Positions 1 to 7,871 of a stretch of DNA of 64,000 nucleotides are shown here, one piece after another; position 1 is the stretch's first letter; every line of letters starts with the position of its first letter. The translations under genes were made by a program, and so were the position numbers. This DNA is from Marilutibacter chinensis (GTDB lineage: Bacteria; Pseudomonadota; Gammaproteobacteria; Xanthomonadales; Xanthomonadaceae), in assembly GCF_021725675.1 (NCBI RefSeq), contig NZ_JAKJPO010000012.1:1-64000 (forward strand), given 5' to 3'. The notes under the pieces are model-generated. The model was not told the DNA's origin. It saw only the letters and a list, made by a program, of their open reading frames with translations, and searched no databases.

Positions 1-186
1 GAGCACCCTCCGGGCCGTAAGGGCAGGCGCCAGCGTCCGCCACCCGCGCGCGGTCGCCGCGGCGCCGGCGCGCCGGCGCCCGTCCCCAGCCATGGACCTC
101 CCATCCGCCACGACATCACCCCTGTCGCGTGAGCATGCCCTCGGTGTAACACGGTCGACACGGCCCGGTCAATAATTTATTCCGAG

Positions 187-214
187 TTGATCATATTTAT
201 GAAACAAGTATTCT
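187..214 (+). promoter_or_regulatory. Candidate sigma70 promoter for the peptidoglycan-peptide cluster
   Basis: An AT-rich island (about 170-215) in otherwise GC-rich DNA holds TTGATC (187-192) and TATTCT (209-214) with a 16-nt spacer. Transcription would begin near 220, leaving a leader of about 75 nt before the start codon at 296. The RpiR-type regulator encoded downstream could bind here, but I see no operator I can name. The island may also serve a leftward gene beyond the window edge. Confidence 0.45.
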
Positions 215-295
215 GAAGCGATGCCGTCCGGCCCGGGAAAGCGATCGGTGGCCCGGGAGCGGACGGTGACGCGACAATCCAGAGGGGTGCCACTC

Positions 296-1834
296 ATGCG
301 CGCATGCGTGCCTGATTCGAACCGTCCGCCCAGCCGTCCGGCAGCACTGACGCGGACCGGCCCCGCATCGCCCGCGATACGGCGGATGCGGGCCTTCCTG
401 TTCGCCACCGCATCCACCGCCTTTCTCGCGACGATGCTCGCGCAGGTTCCGGCCGCGGCTTTCGAACGCCCCCGCTCCCACCCTGTCGACGACGGCTCCG
501 CATCCACCGGCATCGCCGGCGTCCAGGTGCGCCAGCTGGATCCCGAGTTCTGGGTGAGCCGCCTGCCCGCGCCCGATCGCCAGGTGCTGGATCGCGCCGC
601 GATCGAACGCCAGAATCTGCGGCTGTTCGTGCAGGACGACTCGGTCCATGACCTCGATGCGTTTCCTGCAAGGCTGACCCGTGCGGAAGCCACGGAGCGG
701 ATCCGCGCGATCTCTTCGCCGCCGACGCGCGGGCTGTTCAACGCCGAGGGCGAGCGTTTCGATGACATCGACGCCCTTGAGTCGGCGCTGGCGCTGGGAC
801 GCATTCCCGAGCCGGTCGTCGTGCGCCACGGGTTGGTCGTCCGGCGCGCCGACATGCGCAGCTATCCGACGACGACCCGCGTCTTCAGTTCGCCCGGCGA
901 CACCGACATCGACCGGTTCCAGGAAACCGCGCTGTTCCCCGGCACGCCGCTGGCGATCCTGCATGAGAGCCGCGACGGCGAATGGTGGTTCGCGGTCAGC
1001 CCGCGCTACGGCGCCTGGATCCGCAAGCAGTACGTGGCGCTGGGCGGGCGCGACGAGGTGCTCGGCTATCGCCATCGCACGCCGTACCTGGTGGTGACCG
1101 GCGCCACCGTGGAGACGGTGTACACGCCCGAGGAACCGCGGGTATCCGGATTGCAGCTGGACATGGGGGTGCGGGTGCCGCTGCTCGCCGACTGGCCGGC
1201 CGACCGTCCGGTCAACGGACAGGCCGCCTATGCCGGCCACGTGATCGAGCTGCCGGTACGCGATGGCGACGGCCGCCTGCGCTTCGTTCCGGCGCTGCTG
1301 CCGCGCACCCGCGACGTCGCCGCCGACTACCTGCCGCTGACCCAGGCCAACCTGCTGCGGCAGGGTTTCAAGTTCCTCGGCGAACGCTACGGCTGGGGCC
1401 ATGCGTACAACGCCCGCGACTGCAGCGGCTTCGTCTCCGAGGTCTACCGCTCGTTCGGCGTGCAACTGCCGCGCAACACCAGCGCGCAGGGCGTCAGCCC
1501 GGCGTTCAACACCGTGCGCTTCGGCGAGGACGACGACCGCGAGTCGCGCCTGGCGGTGCTGCGCACGCTGCAGCCCGGGGACCTGGTGTACATCCCAGGC
1601 CACGTGATGATGGTGATCGGCCAATACCAGGGCGCGCCCTACGTGATCCACGACGTCACCGGCATCACCCTGCGCGAGGCCGACGGCTCGCTGCGCCGGG
1701 TGGCACTGAACGGAGTGTCGGTGACGCCGCTGGAACCGCTGCAGGCCGGCGAGGACGCCACCATCGTCGACCGCATCTACAGCATCCAGAAAATCAGGCC
1801 GTCGGAAGACGGAGCACCGGAACTCCGGCCATGA
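296..1834 (+). CDS. Exported NlpC/P60 cysteine endopeptidase with SH3-like domains
   Basis: Predicted to cut peptidoglycan stem peptides or released muropeptides (gamma-D-Glu-diaminopimelate type endopeptidase, as in the YkfC/DPP-VI group). With the start at 296 it is 512 aa. Seen: a hydrophobic export segment (about residues 32-55, ending AAAF), a middle part typical of SH3-like domains, then an NlpC/P60 domain with the catalytic Cys in RDCSGF (about C376), the His in PGHVMMVIG (about H436) and the third polar residue in VIHDVTG (about H452). The start at 296 is chosen because GAGGGG (282-287) lies 8 nt upstream. An ATG at 386 would give a more compact signal peptide but has a poor ribosome site. 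A dipeptide epimerase follows 129 nt downstream, which fits a peptide-scavenging role. The family call is firm; the exact bond cut is inferred. Confidence 0.85.
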   Translation: MRACVPDSNRPPSRPAALTRTGPASPAIRRMRAFLFATASTAFLATMLAQVPAAAFERPRSHPVDDGSASTGIAGVQVRQLDPEFWVSRLPAPDRQVLDRAAIERQNLRLFVQDDSVHDLDAFPARLTRAEATERIRAISSPPTRGLFNAEGERFDDIDALESALALGRIPEPVVVRHGLVVRRADMRSYPTTTRVFSSPGDTDIDRFQETALFPGTPLAILHESRDGEWWFAVSPRYGAWIRKQYVALGGRDEVLGYRHRTPYLVVTGATVETVYTPEEPRVSGLQLDMGVRVPLLADWPADRPVNGQAAYAGHVIELPVRDGDGRLRFVPALLPRTRDVAADYLPLTQANLLRQGFKFLGERYGWGHAYNARDCSGFVSEVYRSFGVQLPRNTSAQGVSPAFNTVRFGEDDDRESRLAVLRTLQPGDLVYIPGHVMMVIGQYQGAPYVIHDVTGITLREADGSLRRVALNGVSVTPLEPLQAGEDATIVDRIYSIQKIRPSEDGAPELRP

Positions 1835-1963
1835 AGCCGGAATCCGGGCCAATCCACCGGGAGGGACACGTGGTGAAGCGCAACCGACGATGCGGACGAC
1901 GGTGGCCGGCGATGCCCGCCAACCCTTCCGCGCAATGACCTGCAGCCCGATCAGGACACCCGA

Positions 1964-3061
1964 ATGAAAGTCACCGACATCCGGATCGGCATGCTGCGCG
2001 TGCCGCTGAAGACCCCGTTCAAGACCGCCCTGCGCACCGTCGATACGGTCGAGGACATCGTGGTGATGGTCCATACCGACACCGGCCACGTCGGCTACGG
2101 CGAGGCCGCCGCCACCGCGGTGATCACCGGCGACACCCACGGCTCGATGATCGAGGCGATACGCAAGTGCATCCGCCCACGTCTGCTCGGCGCCGACGTC
2201 GCCGACCTCAACCGCAACACCCGGATCGTGCAGACCGCGCTGGAACGCAACTTCAGCGCCAAGGCGGCCGTCGAGATCGCGCTGTACGACCTGTTCGGCC
2301 AGCTGTACGGCGCACCGCTGTACAAGCTGCTCGGCGGCGGCGACCCGGTCATCACCACCGACATCACCATCAGCGTCGACTACATCGACAAGATGGTCGC
2401 CGATTCGCTCAGCGCGGTGGAGCGCGGCTTCGAATCGCTGAAGATCAAGGTCGGCAAGGACATCGGGCTGGACATCGAGCGGGTCAAGGCGATCTACTCC
2501 GCGGTCGAGGGCCGCGCCCTGCTCCGCCTCGACGCCAACCAGGGCTGGACCGCCAAGCAGGCGGTCTACGCGATGCAGGCGCTGGAGGACGCCGGCGTGC
2601 AGCTGGAACTGCTCGAGCAGCCGGTCAAGGCGCAGGACATCCGCGGCCTGAAATACGTCACCGACCGCGTGCACACGCCGGTGATGGCGGACGAGAGCGT
2701 GTTCGGCCCGACCGAGGTCATCGACCTGATCAAGATGCACGCCGCCGACATCATCAACATCAAGCTGATGAAGACCGGCGGCCTGTCCAACGCGATCCGC
2801 ATCGCCGACATCGCCTCGCTGTATGGCGTGGAATGCATGATCGGCTGCATGATCGAGACCAGCATCAGCGTCGCAGCCGCGGTGCACCTGGCGGTCGCCA
2901 AGGCCGACGTGATCACCAAGGTCGACCTCGACGGCCCCTCGCTGTGCCGCTACGACCCGGTCGATGGCGGGGTGATCTTCAACGAATCGGAGATCTCGAT
3001 CGTCGATGCGCCCGGCCTGGGCATCCGCGAGGTGCGCGGCCTGGAGATGCTGGCCGAGTGA
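1964..3061 (+). CDS. Dipeptide epimerase (L-Ala-D/L-Glu type), enolase superfamily
   Basis: Epimerises the second residue of a dipeptide, classically L-Ala-D-Glu to L-Ala-L-Glu, so that murein peptides can be used as amino acids. The 365 aa carry the muconate-lactonizing-enzyme/enolase signatures: the KxK acid/base motif LKIKVG (K160, K162), metal ligands in LDANQGW (D190), LEQP (E218) and ADES (D243), the opposite Lys in NIKLMKTGG (K267), and the DxD motif VDLDGP (D321, D323) that holds the substrate amino group in dipeptide epimerases. The ATG at 1964 matches the usual family N-terminus. It sits between the NlpC/P60 peptidase and a MurR-like regulator. Substrate specificity cannot be read from sequence with certainty, because this family includes members acting on other dipeptides. 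Confidence 0.88.
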   Translation: MKVTDIRIGMLRVPLKTPFKTALRTVDTVEDIVVMVHTDTGHVGYGEAAATAVITGDTHGSMIEAIRKCIRPRLLGADVADLNRNTRIVQTALERNFSAKAAVEIALYDLFGQLYGAPLYKLLGGGDPVITTDITISVDYIDKMVADSLSAVERGFESLKIKVGKDIGLDIERVKAIYSAVEGRALLRLDANQGWTAKQAVYAMQALEDAGVQLELLEQPVKAQDIRGLKYVTDRVHTPVMADESVFGPTEVIDLIKMHAADIINIKLMKTGGLSNAIRIADIASLYGVECMIGCMIETSISVAAAVHLAVAKADVITKVDLDGPSLCRYDPVDGGVIFNESEISIVDAPGLGIREVRGLEMLAE

Positions 3062-3101
3062 CCCGTCCCGGTTTCCCGGCTACGATCGCGTTTCGGGGGG
3101 T

Positions 3102-3962
3102 ATGCTTCTGGACATGTCGCCACTGCTGAGGATCCGCGCCGAGCGCGACCGGATGTCGGCCATCGAGCGCCGGATCGCGGACTTCCTGCTCGACAATGCG
3201 CACCTGCTGCGCGACTACTCGTCGCAGCAGCTGGCCAGCGCGCTGGGAATCAGCCAGTCCAGCGTCGTCAAGTTCAGCCAGAAGCTCGGCTTCAAGGGCT
3301 ACCCCGATCTCAAGTTCAGCATCGGCGAGGCGCTCGCGCGCGAAGGCGCCGGCGACCCACGGCCGCCGGACCAGGAACCCGACGCCAGTCCGCACGTCAG
3401 CCTCGCCGAATCGCTGTGGCGGGCGAAGACGCTGGCCGAGCAGGAAACCCGGCTGATCAATCCGCTCGAACAGATCGACGCGATCGTGACGGCGATCGTC
3501 GATGCCGACCGGGTGTTCATCTGCGGCCTCGGCCAGGACGGCATCCATGCCCGCGGTCTGGGCCTGCGCCTGTCTCTGGTCGGCATATCCACGGTCGAGC
3601 ACGCCGACCCGGTGCTGATGGCGGCCAGCGCCTGCTCGGCGGGACCGGACGACGTGCTGATCGTGTTCTCCGAACACGGCAGGCAGCCGGAGCTGTGCCA
3701 CATCAGCCGGCAGTTCCGGGCCCGGCGCGGCCGCATCATCTCGGTCACCCGCCACAGTGCCAATCCGTTGCGCGCGCACGCCGACGCGGCGCTGTTGATC
3801 TCCGCGCACGACGAACATCCGCATGTCGAACCGCTGCTGTACCAGGCGGCGCTGCAGCATATGCTGGACCTGATCCTGGTCCTGGTGTGCCAGCATTCGC
3901 CGGACTACGCCGCCCATTACGGCAGCAGCCTGGAACATGTCCAGCAATTGCTGGATCCCTGA
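3102..3962 (+). CDS. MurR/RpiR family transcriptional regulator
   Basis: A DNA-binding regulator with an N-terminal HTH_6 domain (SQQLASALGISQSSVVKFSQKLG) and a C-terminal SIS sugar-phosphate-binding domain (from VFICGLGQDGIHARG to HADAALLISA), total about 286 aa. Relatives include MurR, which senses MurNAc-6-phosphate, and RpiR/HexR. The frame is open further upstream into the epimerase gene, but the ATG at 3102, just behind a G-rich stretch, or the one at 3114, gives the usual family length. It most likely regulates the surrounding peptidoglycan-peptide genes and perhaps itself. The effector is unknown; a cell-wall sugar phosphate is only an inference from context. Confidence 0.88.
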   Translation: MLLDMSPLLRIRAERDRMSAIERRIADFLLDNAHLLRDYSSQQLASALGISQSSVVKFSQKLGFKGYPDLKFSIGEALAREGAGDPRPPDQEPDASPHVSLAESLWRAKTLAEQETRLINPLEQIDAIVTAIVDADRVFICGLGQDGIHARGLGLRLSLVGISTVEHADPVLMAASACSAGPDDVLIVFSEHGRQPELCHISRQFRARRGRIISVTRHSANPLRAHADAALLISAHDEHPHVEPLLYQAALQHMLDLILVLVCQHSPDYAAHYGSSLEHVQQLLDP

Positions 3963-3990
3963 CCGTCACGCGCCGAGAATCCGCCCCCCC

Positions 3991-4851
3991 ATGCCCATCG
4001 CCCACCCGGCTCTCCGCCTGCTTCGCCCGCACCCTCCGCGTCCGCAGCAGCGGAAGCTGGCGTGGTGGAGCCGGCTGTCCACAGGCGCGCTGCTCGCCAC
4101 CTCCCTGATCGCCGCATCCGCGCAGGCGGCGACGCCATGGGGCGATGCGCGGCAGGCGGTCGTCGTCACGACTCCGGACTGGGACACGAGCGCTGGCCGG
4201 CTGCGGCGGTTCGAACGCCGCGACGGAACCTGGCGCCAGGTGGGGCCGGCGGTGCCGGTGCAACTCGGCCGCAACGGCAGCGCCTGGGGACTGGGCCTGC
4301 ATCCGCGCCCTCCGGCCGGCGACGCGCCGGTCAAGCGCGAGGGCGACGGCCGCAGCCCGGCCGGGATCTTCGCCATCGGCGAGGCGTTCGGCTATGCCTC
4401 CCGGGCCGCGACCGACCTGCCCTACCTGCCGATGCTCGAATCGAACTACTGCATCGACGTGCGCGGTTCGCCGCTGTACAACCGCATCGTCGACGCCGCG
4501 CAGGTCGGACACGATGCCGTCGAAGGCTCGACCGAACCGATGCGGCTGGACCTGCACAACGACGGCGACCAGCGCTACAAGTGGGGCTTCGTGATCGCCC
4601 ACAACCCGGACAACCGCGACGGTGCCGGCAGTTGCATCTTCGCCCACCTGTGGAAGGACGCTGGAACTCCGACCGCGGGCTGCACCGCAATGCCGGAACC
4701 GGCGATGGAACGGCTGCTGGACTGGCTGCAGCCGACGCGGCGACCGATGTTCGTGCTGCTGCCCGATTCCGAATATGCCCGCCTGCAGGCACCATGGCGG
4801 CTTCCCGCCATCGTCGGCACCGCTTCGACCAAGGACACTTCGCATGAGTGA
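3991..4851 (+). CDS. Exported L,D-transpeptidase-fold (YkuD-like) protein
   Basis: 286 aa. A long basic N-terminus (residues 1-24) leads into a hydrophobic signal segment with a likely AQA-A cleavage site near residue 47. The catalytic part has KREGDGRSPAGIF (115-127), then HLWKDAGTPTAGC with the paired His219 and nucleophile Cys231 spaced as in the YkuD/ErfK-type L,D-transpeptidase group. Such proteins crosslink or trim peptidoglycan tetrapeptides in the periplasm; which activity this one has cannot be told. Its stop codon overlaps the start of the permease gene by 8 nt, so the two are translationally coupled. Start chosen at ATG 3991, 28 nt after the regulator stop; earlier in-frame codons lie inside the regulator gene. 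Confidence 0.82.
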   Translation: MPIAHPALRLLRPHPPRPQQRKLAWWSRLSTGALLATSLIAASAQAATPWGDARQAVVVTTPDWDTSAGRLRRFERRDGTWRQVGPAVPVQLGRNGSAWGLGLHPRPPAGDAPVKREGDGRSPAGIFAIGEAFGYASRAATDLPYLPMLESNYCIDVRGSPLYNRIVDAAQVGHDAVEGSTEPMRLDLHNDGDQRYKWGFVIAHNPDNRDGAGSCIFAHLWKDAGTPTAGCTAMPEPAMERLLDWLQPTRRPMFVLLPDSEYARLQAPWRLPAIVGTASTKDTSHE

Positions 4852-6166
4852 ACCGCATACCGCGGCCCACGCCCCGGACCCGGCCGTCATCGACAGCAGC
4901 ACCGGGATGGTGCGGGCGGTCAGCCGCTGGCAGATCGTGGGGCTGTCGATCAACGACGTGATCGGCAGCGGCATCTACCTGCTGCCGGCCGCGACCGCGG
5001 CCCTGCTCGGACCGGCCAGCCTGTGGGCGGTACTGCTGGCCGGGCTGGCGGTGACCCTGCTGGTGCTGTGCTATGCCCAGGCCGGCAGCTACTACGACGA
5101 GCCCGGCGGCAGCTATCTGTATGCCCGCGACGCGTTCGGCAGTTTCATCGGCTTCGAGGTCGGCTGGATGACCTGGCTGACGCGCGTGGCCGCCGCCGCG
5201 GCGCTCAGCAACGGTCTGGCGCTGGCGGTGTCGCATTTCTGGCCCGCGGCGAAGGAAGGCTGGGGCTGGGCGCTGGTGGTGGTCGGCTCCCTGCTGGCGC
5301 TGACCGCAATCAACGTGGTGGGCGTGCGCGCCGCTGCACGCACCGGTGTCGCCCTGGTGATCACCAAGCTGGTGCCGCTGCTGTTCTTCATCGTCGTCGG
5401 CATGTTCTACGTCGACTGGTCGCGGGCGGTCGCGATGGGGGCTCCGCTGATGGACAACCTCGGCGAAGGCGCGCTGCTGTTGCTGTTCGCCTACGCCGGC
5501 TTCGAGAACACGCCGGCCGCGGCCGGCGAGTTCCGCAATCCGCGCCGCGACGTCCCGTTCGCACTGGTGACGATGATCGTGATCGTTACCGTGATCTATC
5601 TGGCCGTGCAGGTGGTCGCGCAGGGAACCCTGCCCGGGCTCGCCGGGTCGGAAACCCCGCTCGCCGACGCGGCCCGGACCTTTGGTGGCGGCGGCGCCGC
5701 GCTGCTGCTGACCGTGGGCGCCGCGGTCTCGATCCTGGGCAGCAACAGCAACACGATGCTGTTCGGCCCGCGTTACCTCTACGCGCTGGCCGCCGACGGC
5801 TACGGTCCGGGCGCGCTGGCACGGGTCCACCCGCGTTTCCGTACGCCCGCCGTCGCCGTGCTGGTGACCGCGGCACTGGCGCTGGCATTGGCGCTGACCG
5901 GATCGTTCGTGCAGTTGGCGCTGCTGTCGGCGGTGGCGCGCCTGTGTACCTACATCGGCACCTCGGCTTCGCTGCTCGTGTTGCAGAAGCGCTACGGCGG
6001 CCGCGACGAGGCAGTACGGCTGCCCGGCGGGCGCATGATTCCGCTGGCCGCCCTGCTGCTGTCGCTGGCTCTGGCCGCCAGCGCCGGCCGCGACAACCTC
6101 ATCGCCGCCGGCATCGCGGTGCTGGTCGGCGCGCTGATCTACCTGCTGCGACGAAAAGGGTCGTGA
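4844..6166 (+). CDS. APC-family amino acid/polyamine permease
   Basis: A 440-aa inner-membrane transporter with about 12 hydrophobic helices. The first helix carries the APC hallmark VGLSINDVIGSGIYLLPA, and YAGFENTPAAAGEFRNPRRDVP is the conserved loop after helix 6. It begins with MSEPH inside the last codons of the L,D-transpeptidase gene, so the reading frames overlap by 8 nt. In this setting it plausibly imports amino acids released from wall peptides, but the substrate is unproven. It closes the cluster; no clear intrinsic terminator is visible behind it. Confidence 0.9.
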   Translation: MSEPHTAAHAPDPAVIDSSTGMVRAVSRWQIVGLSINDVIGSGIYLLPAATAALLGPASLWAVLLAGLAVTLLVLCYAQAGSYYDEPGGSYLYARDAFGSFIGFEVGWMTWLTRVAAAAALSNGLALAVSHFWPAAKEGWGWALVVVGSLLALTAINVVGVRAAARTGVALVITKLVPLLFFIVVGMFYVDWSRAVAMGAPLMDNLGEGALLLLFAYAGFENTPAAAGEFRNPRRDVPFALVTMIVIVTVIYLAVQVVAQGTLPGLAGSETPLADAARTFGGGGAALLLTVGAAVSILGSNSNTMLFGPRYLYALAADGYGPGALARVHPRFRTPAVAVLVTAALALALALTGSFVQLALLSAVARLCTYIGTSASLLVLQKRYGGRDEAVRLPGGRMIPLAALLLSLALAASAGRDNLIAAGIAVLVGALIYLLRRKGS

Positions 6167-6581
6167 ACCCCCCGGAAGCCCGGGAAGCGTCTGTGCAGAT
6201 CACGCATCCCCTGCCCGCTTCCGCGACCGGCAGGACGCCGTTGGCTTTCTCAGCCCCGCTTGTCCCACCCGGGTGTCCCGGGAAGCCGGACTCGTCCGAT
6301 CCCGCCCGTCTCCGACCCGGCCGCGACGACGCCCCCGCGGACGAGCGCGCCGGCACCAGCACTCCCGCGGTCCAGCCGAGCGCCGGCATGATCGAGAGCG
6401 CTACATCCGTCACATCTTGAAGGCGACCCGGTGGAAGGGCGTACTGCAAGCCGCGTGGGCATCGAGCTTATGATGGTGCGCTCGTCCGTTTCCGGATCCC
6501 GATGACCGGCCGCCAAGCAGACATCGCCGCGCTTTCCCGGCAGGTGCTACGCACGCCGACACCCGCGGGCGCGAGGTCGAG
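6167..6581. other. Gene-poor spacer upstream of the peptide export genes
   Basis: About 415 nt with no convincing gene. Near its right end a good -10 box, TATGAT (6469-6474), lies without an obvious -35 and could start transcription of the export cluster. A 27-codon open frame begins with ATG at 6502 and ends at 6585, its TGA overlapping the GTG start of the HlyD gene. Its predicted peptide is Ala/Arg-rich, with no recognisable motif and a poor ribosome site, so I do not call it a gene. Confidence 0.5.
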
Positions 6582-7871
6582 GTGACCGGGGACCTGTTCC
6601 GGCGCGAGGTCCTGGAAGCGCGCAAGCAGGACTGGCTCGGCAGCGTGCATCTGTCGACCACGCGCCTGGGGTGGGCGATGGCGACTCTGGCCAGCGCGGT
6701 GATCCTCGCCGCGGCACTCGTCGTTGCGTTCGGCGGCTATACCCGCAAGGCTCCGGCGTCAGGGCGGCTGGTACCGGTCGGCGGCCTGCCGGACATCGCT
6801 GCAGCGGCTCCGGGCGTGGTGACGCGGCTGCTGGTCACCGAAGGAGAAACGGTGGAGGCCGGCCAACCACTGATCGAGATTTCGCCGGACATCGATGTCC
6901 CCGATGCAGGCGGGGCGGTCGGCGAACGCATCGCCATCGAGCTCGAACAGCAGCGGCAGCGCCTGCGGCAGGACCTGGAGGATCTGGAAGCCATGCAGCG
7001 GCAGCAGGCGGCGGCGCTGCAACAGCGCATCCACGCGCAGCGCCGGCACCTGGCCTCGGCCGAAGCCGAGCTCGCACTCCGGCGCCGACAGGTCGCCGCG
7101 ACGGAACGCATGCTGGAACGCATCGAACCCTTGCGCGAGCAGCGCATCGTCAGCGATCTGCAGGTGCAGGAGTACCAGGACCAGGCGCTGAATGCGAAGG
7201 CGCAGCTGGAACTGGCGGCCAGGAACCGCCTGGATGCCGAAACCGCGCTCGCCGAAGCACGCGAAAGGCGCGAGGCGCTGCCACTGGAAACCGCCGCGCT
7301 GCGCAGCGACATCGAGGGCGCATTGTCCGAGATCGCGCAATCGGCGGCGCGCAACCTGGCGCGGCAGGCCGTGCTGGTCCGGGCGCCCGAGGCGGGCGTG
7401 GCATCCGGCCTCGCGGTGGACCGCGGCCAGGCGGTGCGTGAGGGTCAGCGGTTGCTGTCGATCGTCCCGGCACGGGCACAGCTGCAGGCGGAACTGTGGG
7501 CACCGTCGCGTGCGATCGGCACGATCGCGCCGGGCAACCGGGTGGCGATGCGCTTTGACGCGTTCCCCTACCAGACCTTCGGCCAGCAGTACGGACGCAT
7601 CGTCGGGATCGCCAACAGCCCGCTCTCCGCCGACGAAGTGCGTGCGCGGACCGGCATCGACCCGGGCGAACCCGCCTTCCGCGTACTGGTCGCGCTTCAA
7701 GGCCAGCAGATCGACGGCGCGGACGGTGCGCTGCCGCTGCGCGCCGGCATGTCCCTGGAGGCCGACCTGCTGCTGGAGCGCCGCCGGCTGCACCGGTTGC
7801 TGTTCGCGCCACTCGACACGTTCCGGGCCGCGCCACCCGCCGAGCCCCCGCCACAGGAGCAAGCGCCTTGA
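6582..7871 (+). CDS. HlyD-family membrane-fusion protein of peptide exporter
   Basis: Periplasmic adaptor of a type I-like exporter. The 429 aa show a short cytosolic N-terminus, one transmembrane helix (about 31-51), a beta/lipoyl half-motif (VTRLLVTEGETVEAGQPLIEI), a long charged coiled coil (about 112-250), the second lipoyl half (VLVRAPEAGVASGLAVDRGQ) and a beta-barrel part ending in LPLRAGMSLEADLLLE. The start is GTG at 6582 with GAGG about 5 nt upstream. Its TGA overlaps the TTG start of the C39 ABC transporter, implying coupled translation and a joint complex. The pairing matches colicin V/bacteriocin-type exporters (CvaA-like). The partner outer-membrane protein is not encoded nearby. 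Confidence 0.9.
   Translation: MTGDLFRREVLEARKQDWLGSVHLSTTRLGWAMATLASAVILAAALVVAFGGYTRKAPASGRLVPVGGLPDIAAAAPGVVTRLLVTEGETVEAGQPLIEISPDIDVPDAGGAVGERIAIELEQQRQRLRQDLEDLEAMQRQQAAALQQRIHAQRRHLASAEAELALRRRQVAATERMLERIEPLREQRIVSDLQVQEYQDQALNAKAQLELAARNRLDAETALAEARERREALPLETAALRSDIEGALSEIAQSAARNLARQAVLVRAPEAGVASGLAVDRGQAVREGQRLLSIVPARAQLQAELWAPSRAIGTIAPGNRVAMRFDAFPYQTFGQQYGRIVGIANSPLSADEVRARTGIDPGEPAFRVLVALQGQQIDGADGALPLRAGMSLEADLLLERRRLHRLLFAPLDTFRAAPPAEPPPQEQAP

Noticed and set aside
1..93. Leftward frame from ATG at 93 running open to the window edge
   Set aside because: Only 31 codons are visible, Arg/Ala-rich, with ribosome-like bases too close to the ATG and a 20-nt GC palindrome (61-80) inside. 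It could be the start of a divergent gene but cannot be supported.
197..2887. Very long minus-strand open frame opposite the NlpC/P60 and epimerase genes
   Set aside because: Antisense shadow created by GC-rich codon bias. The plus-strand products are clear family members with intact motifs.
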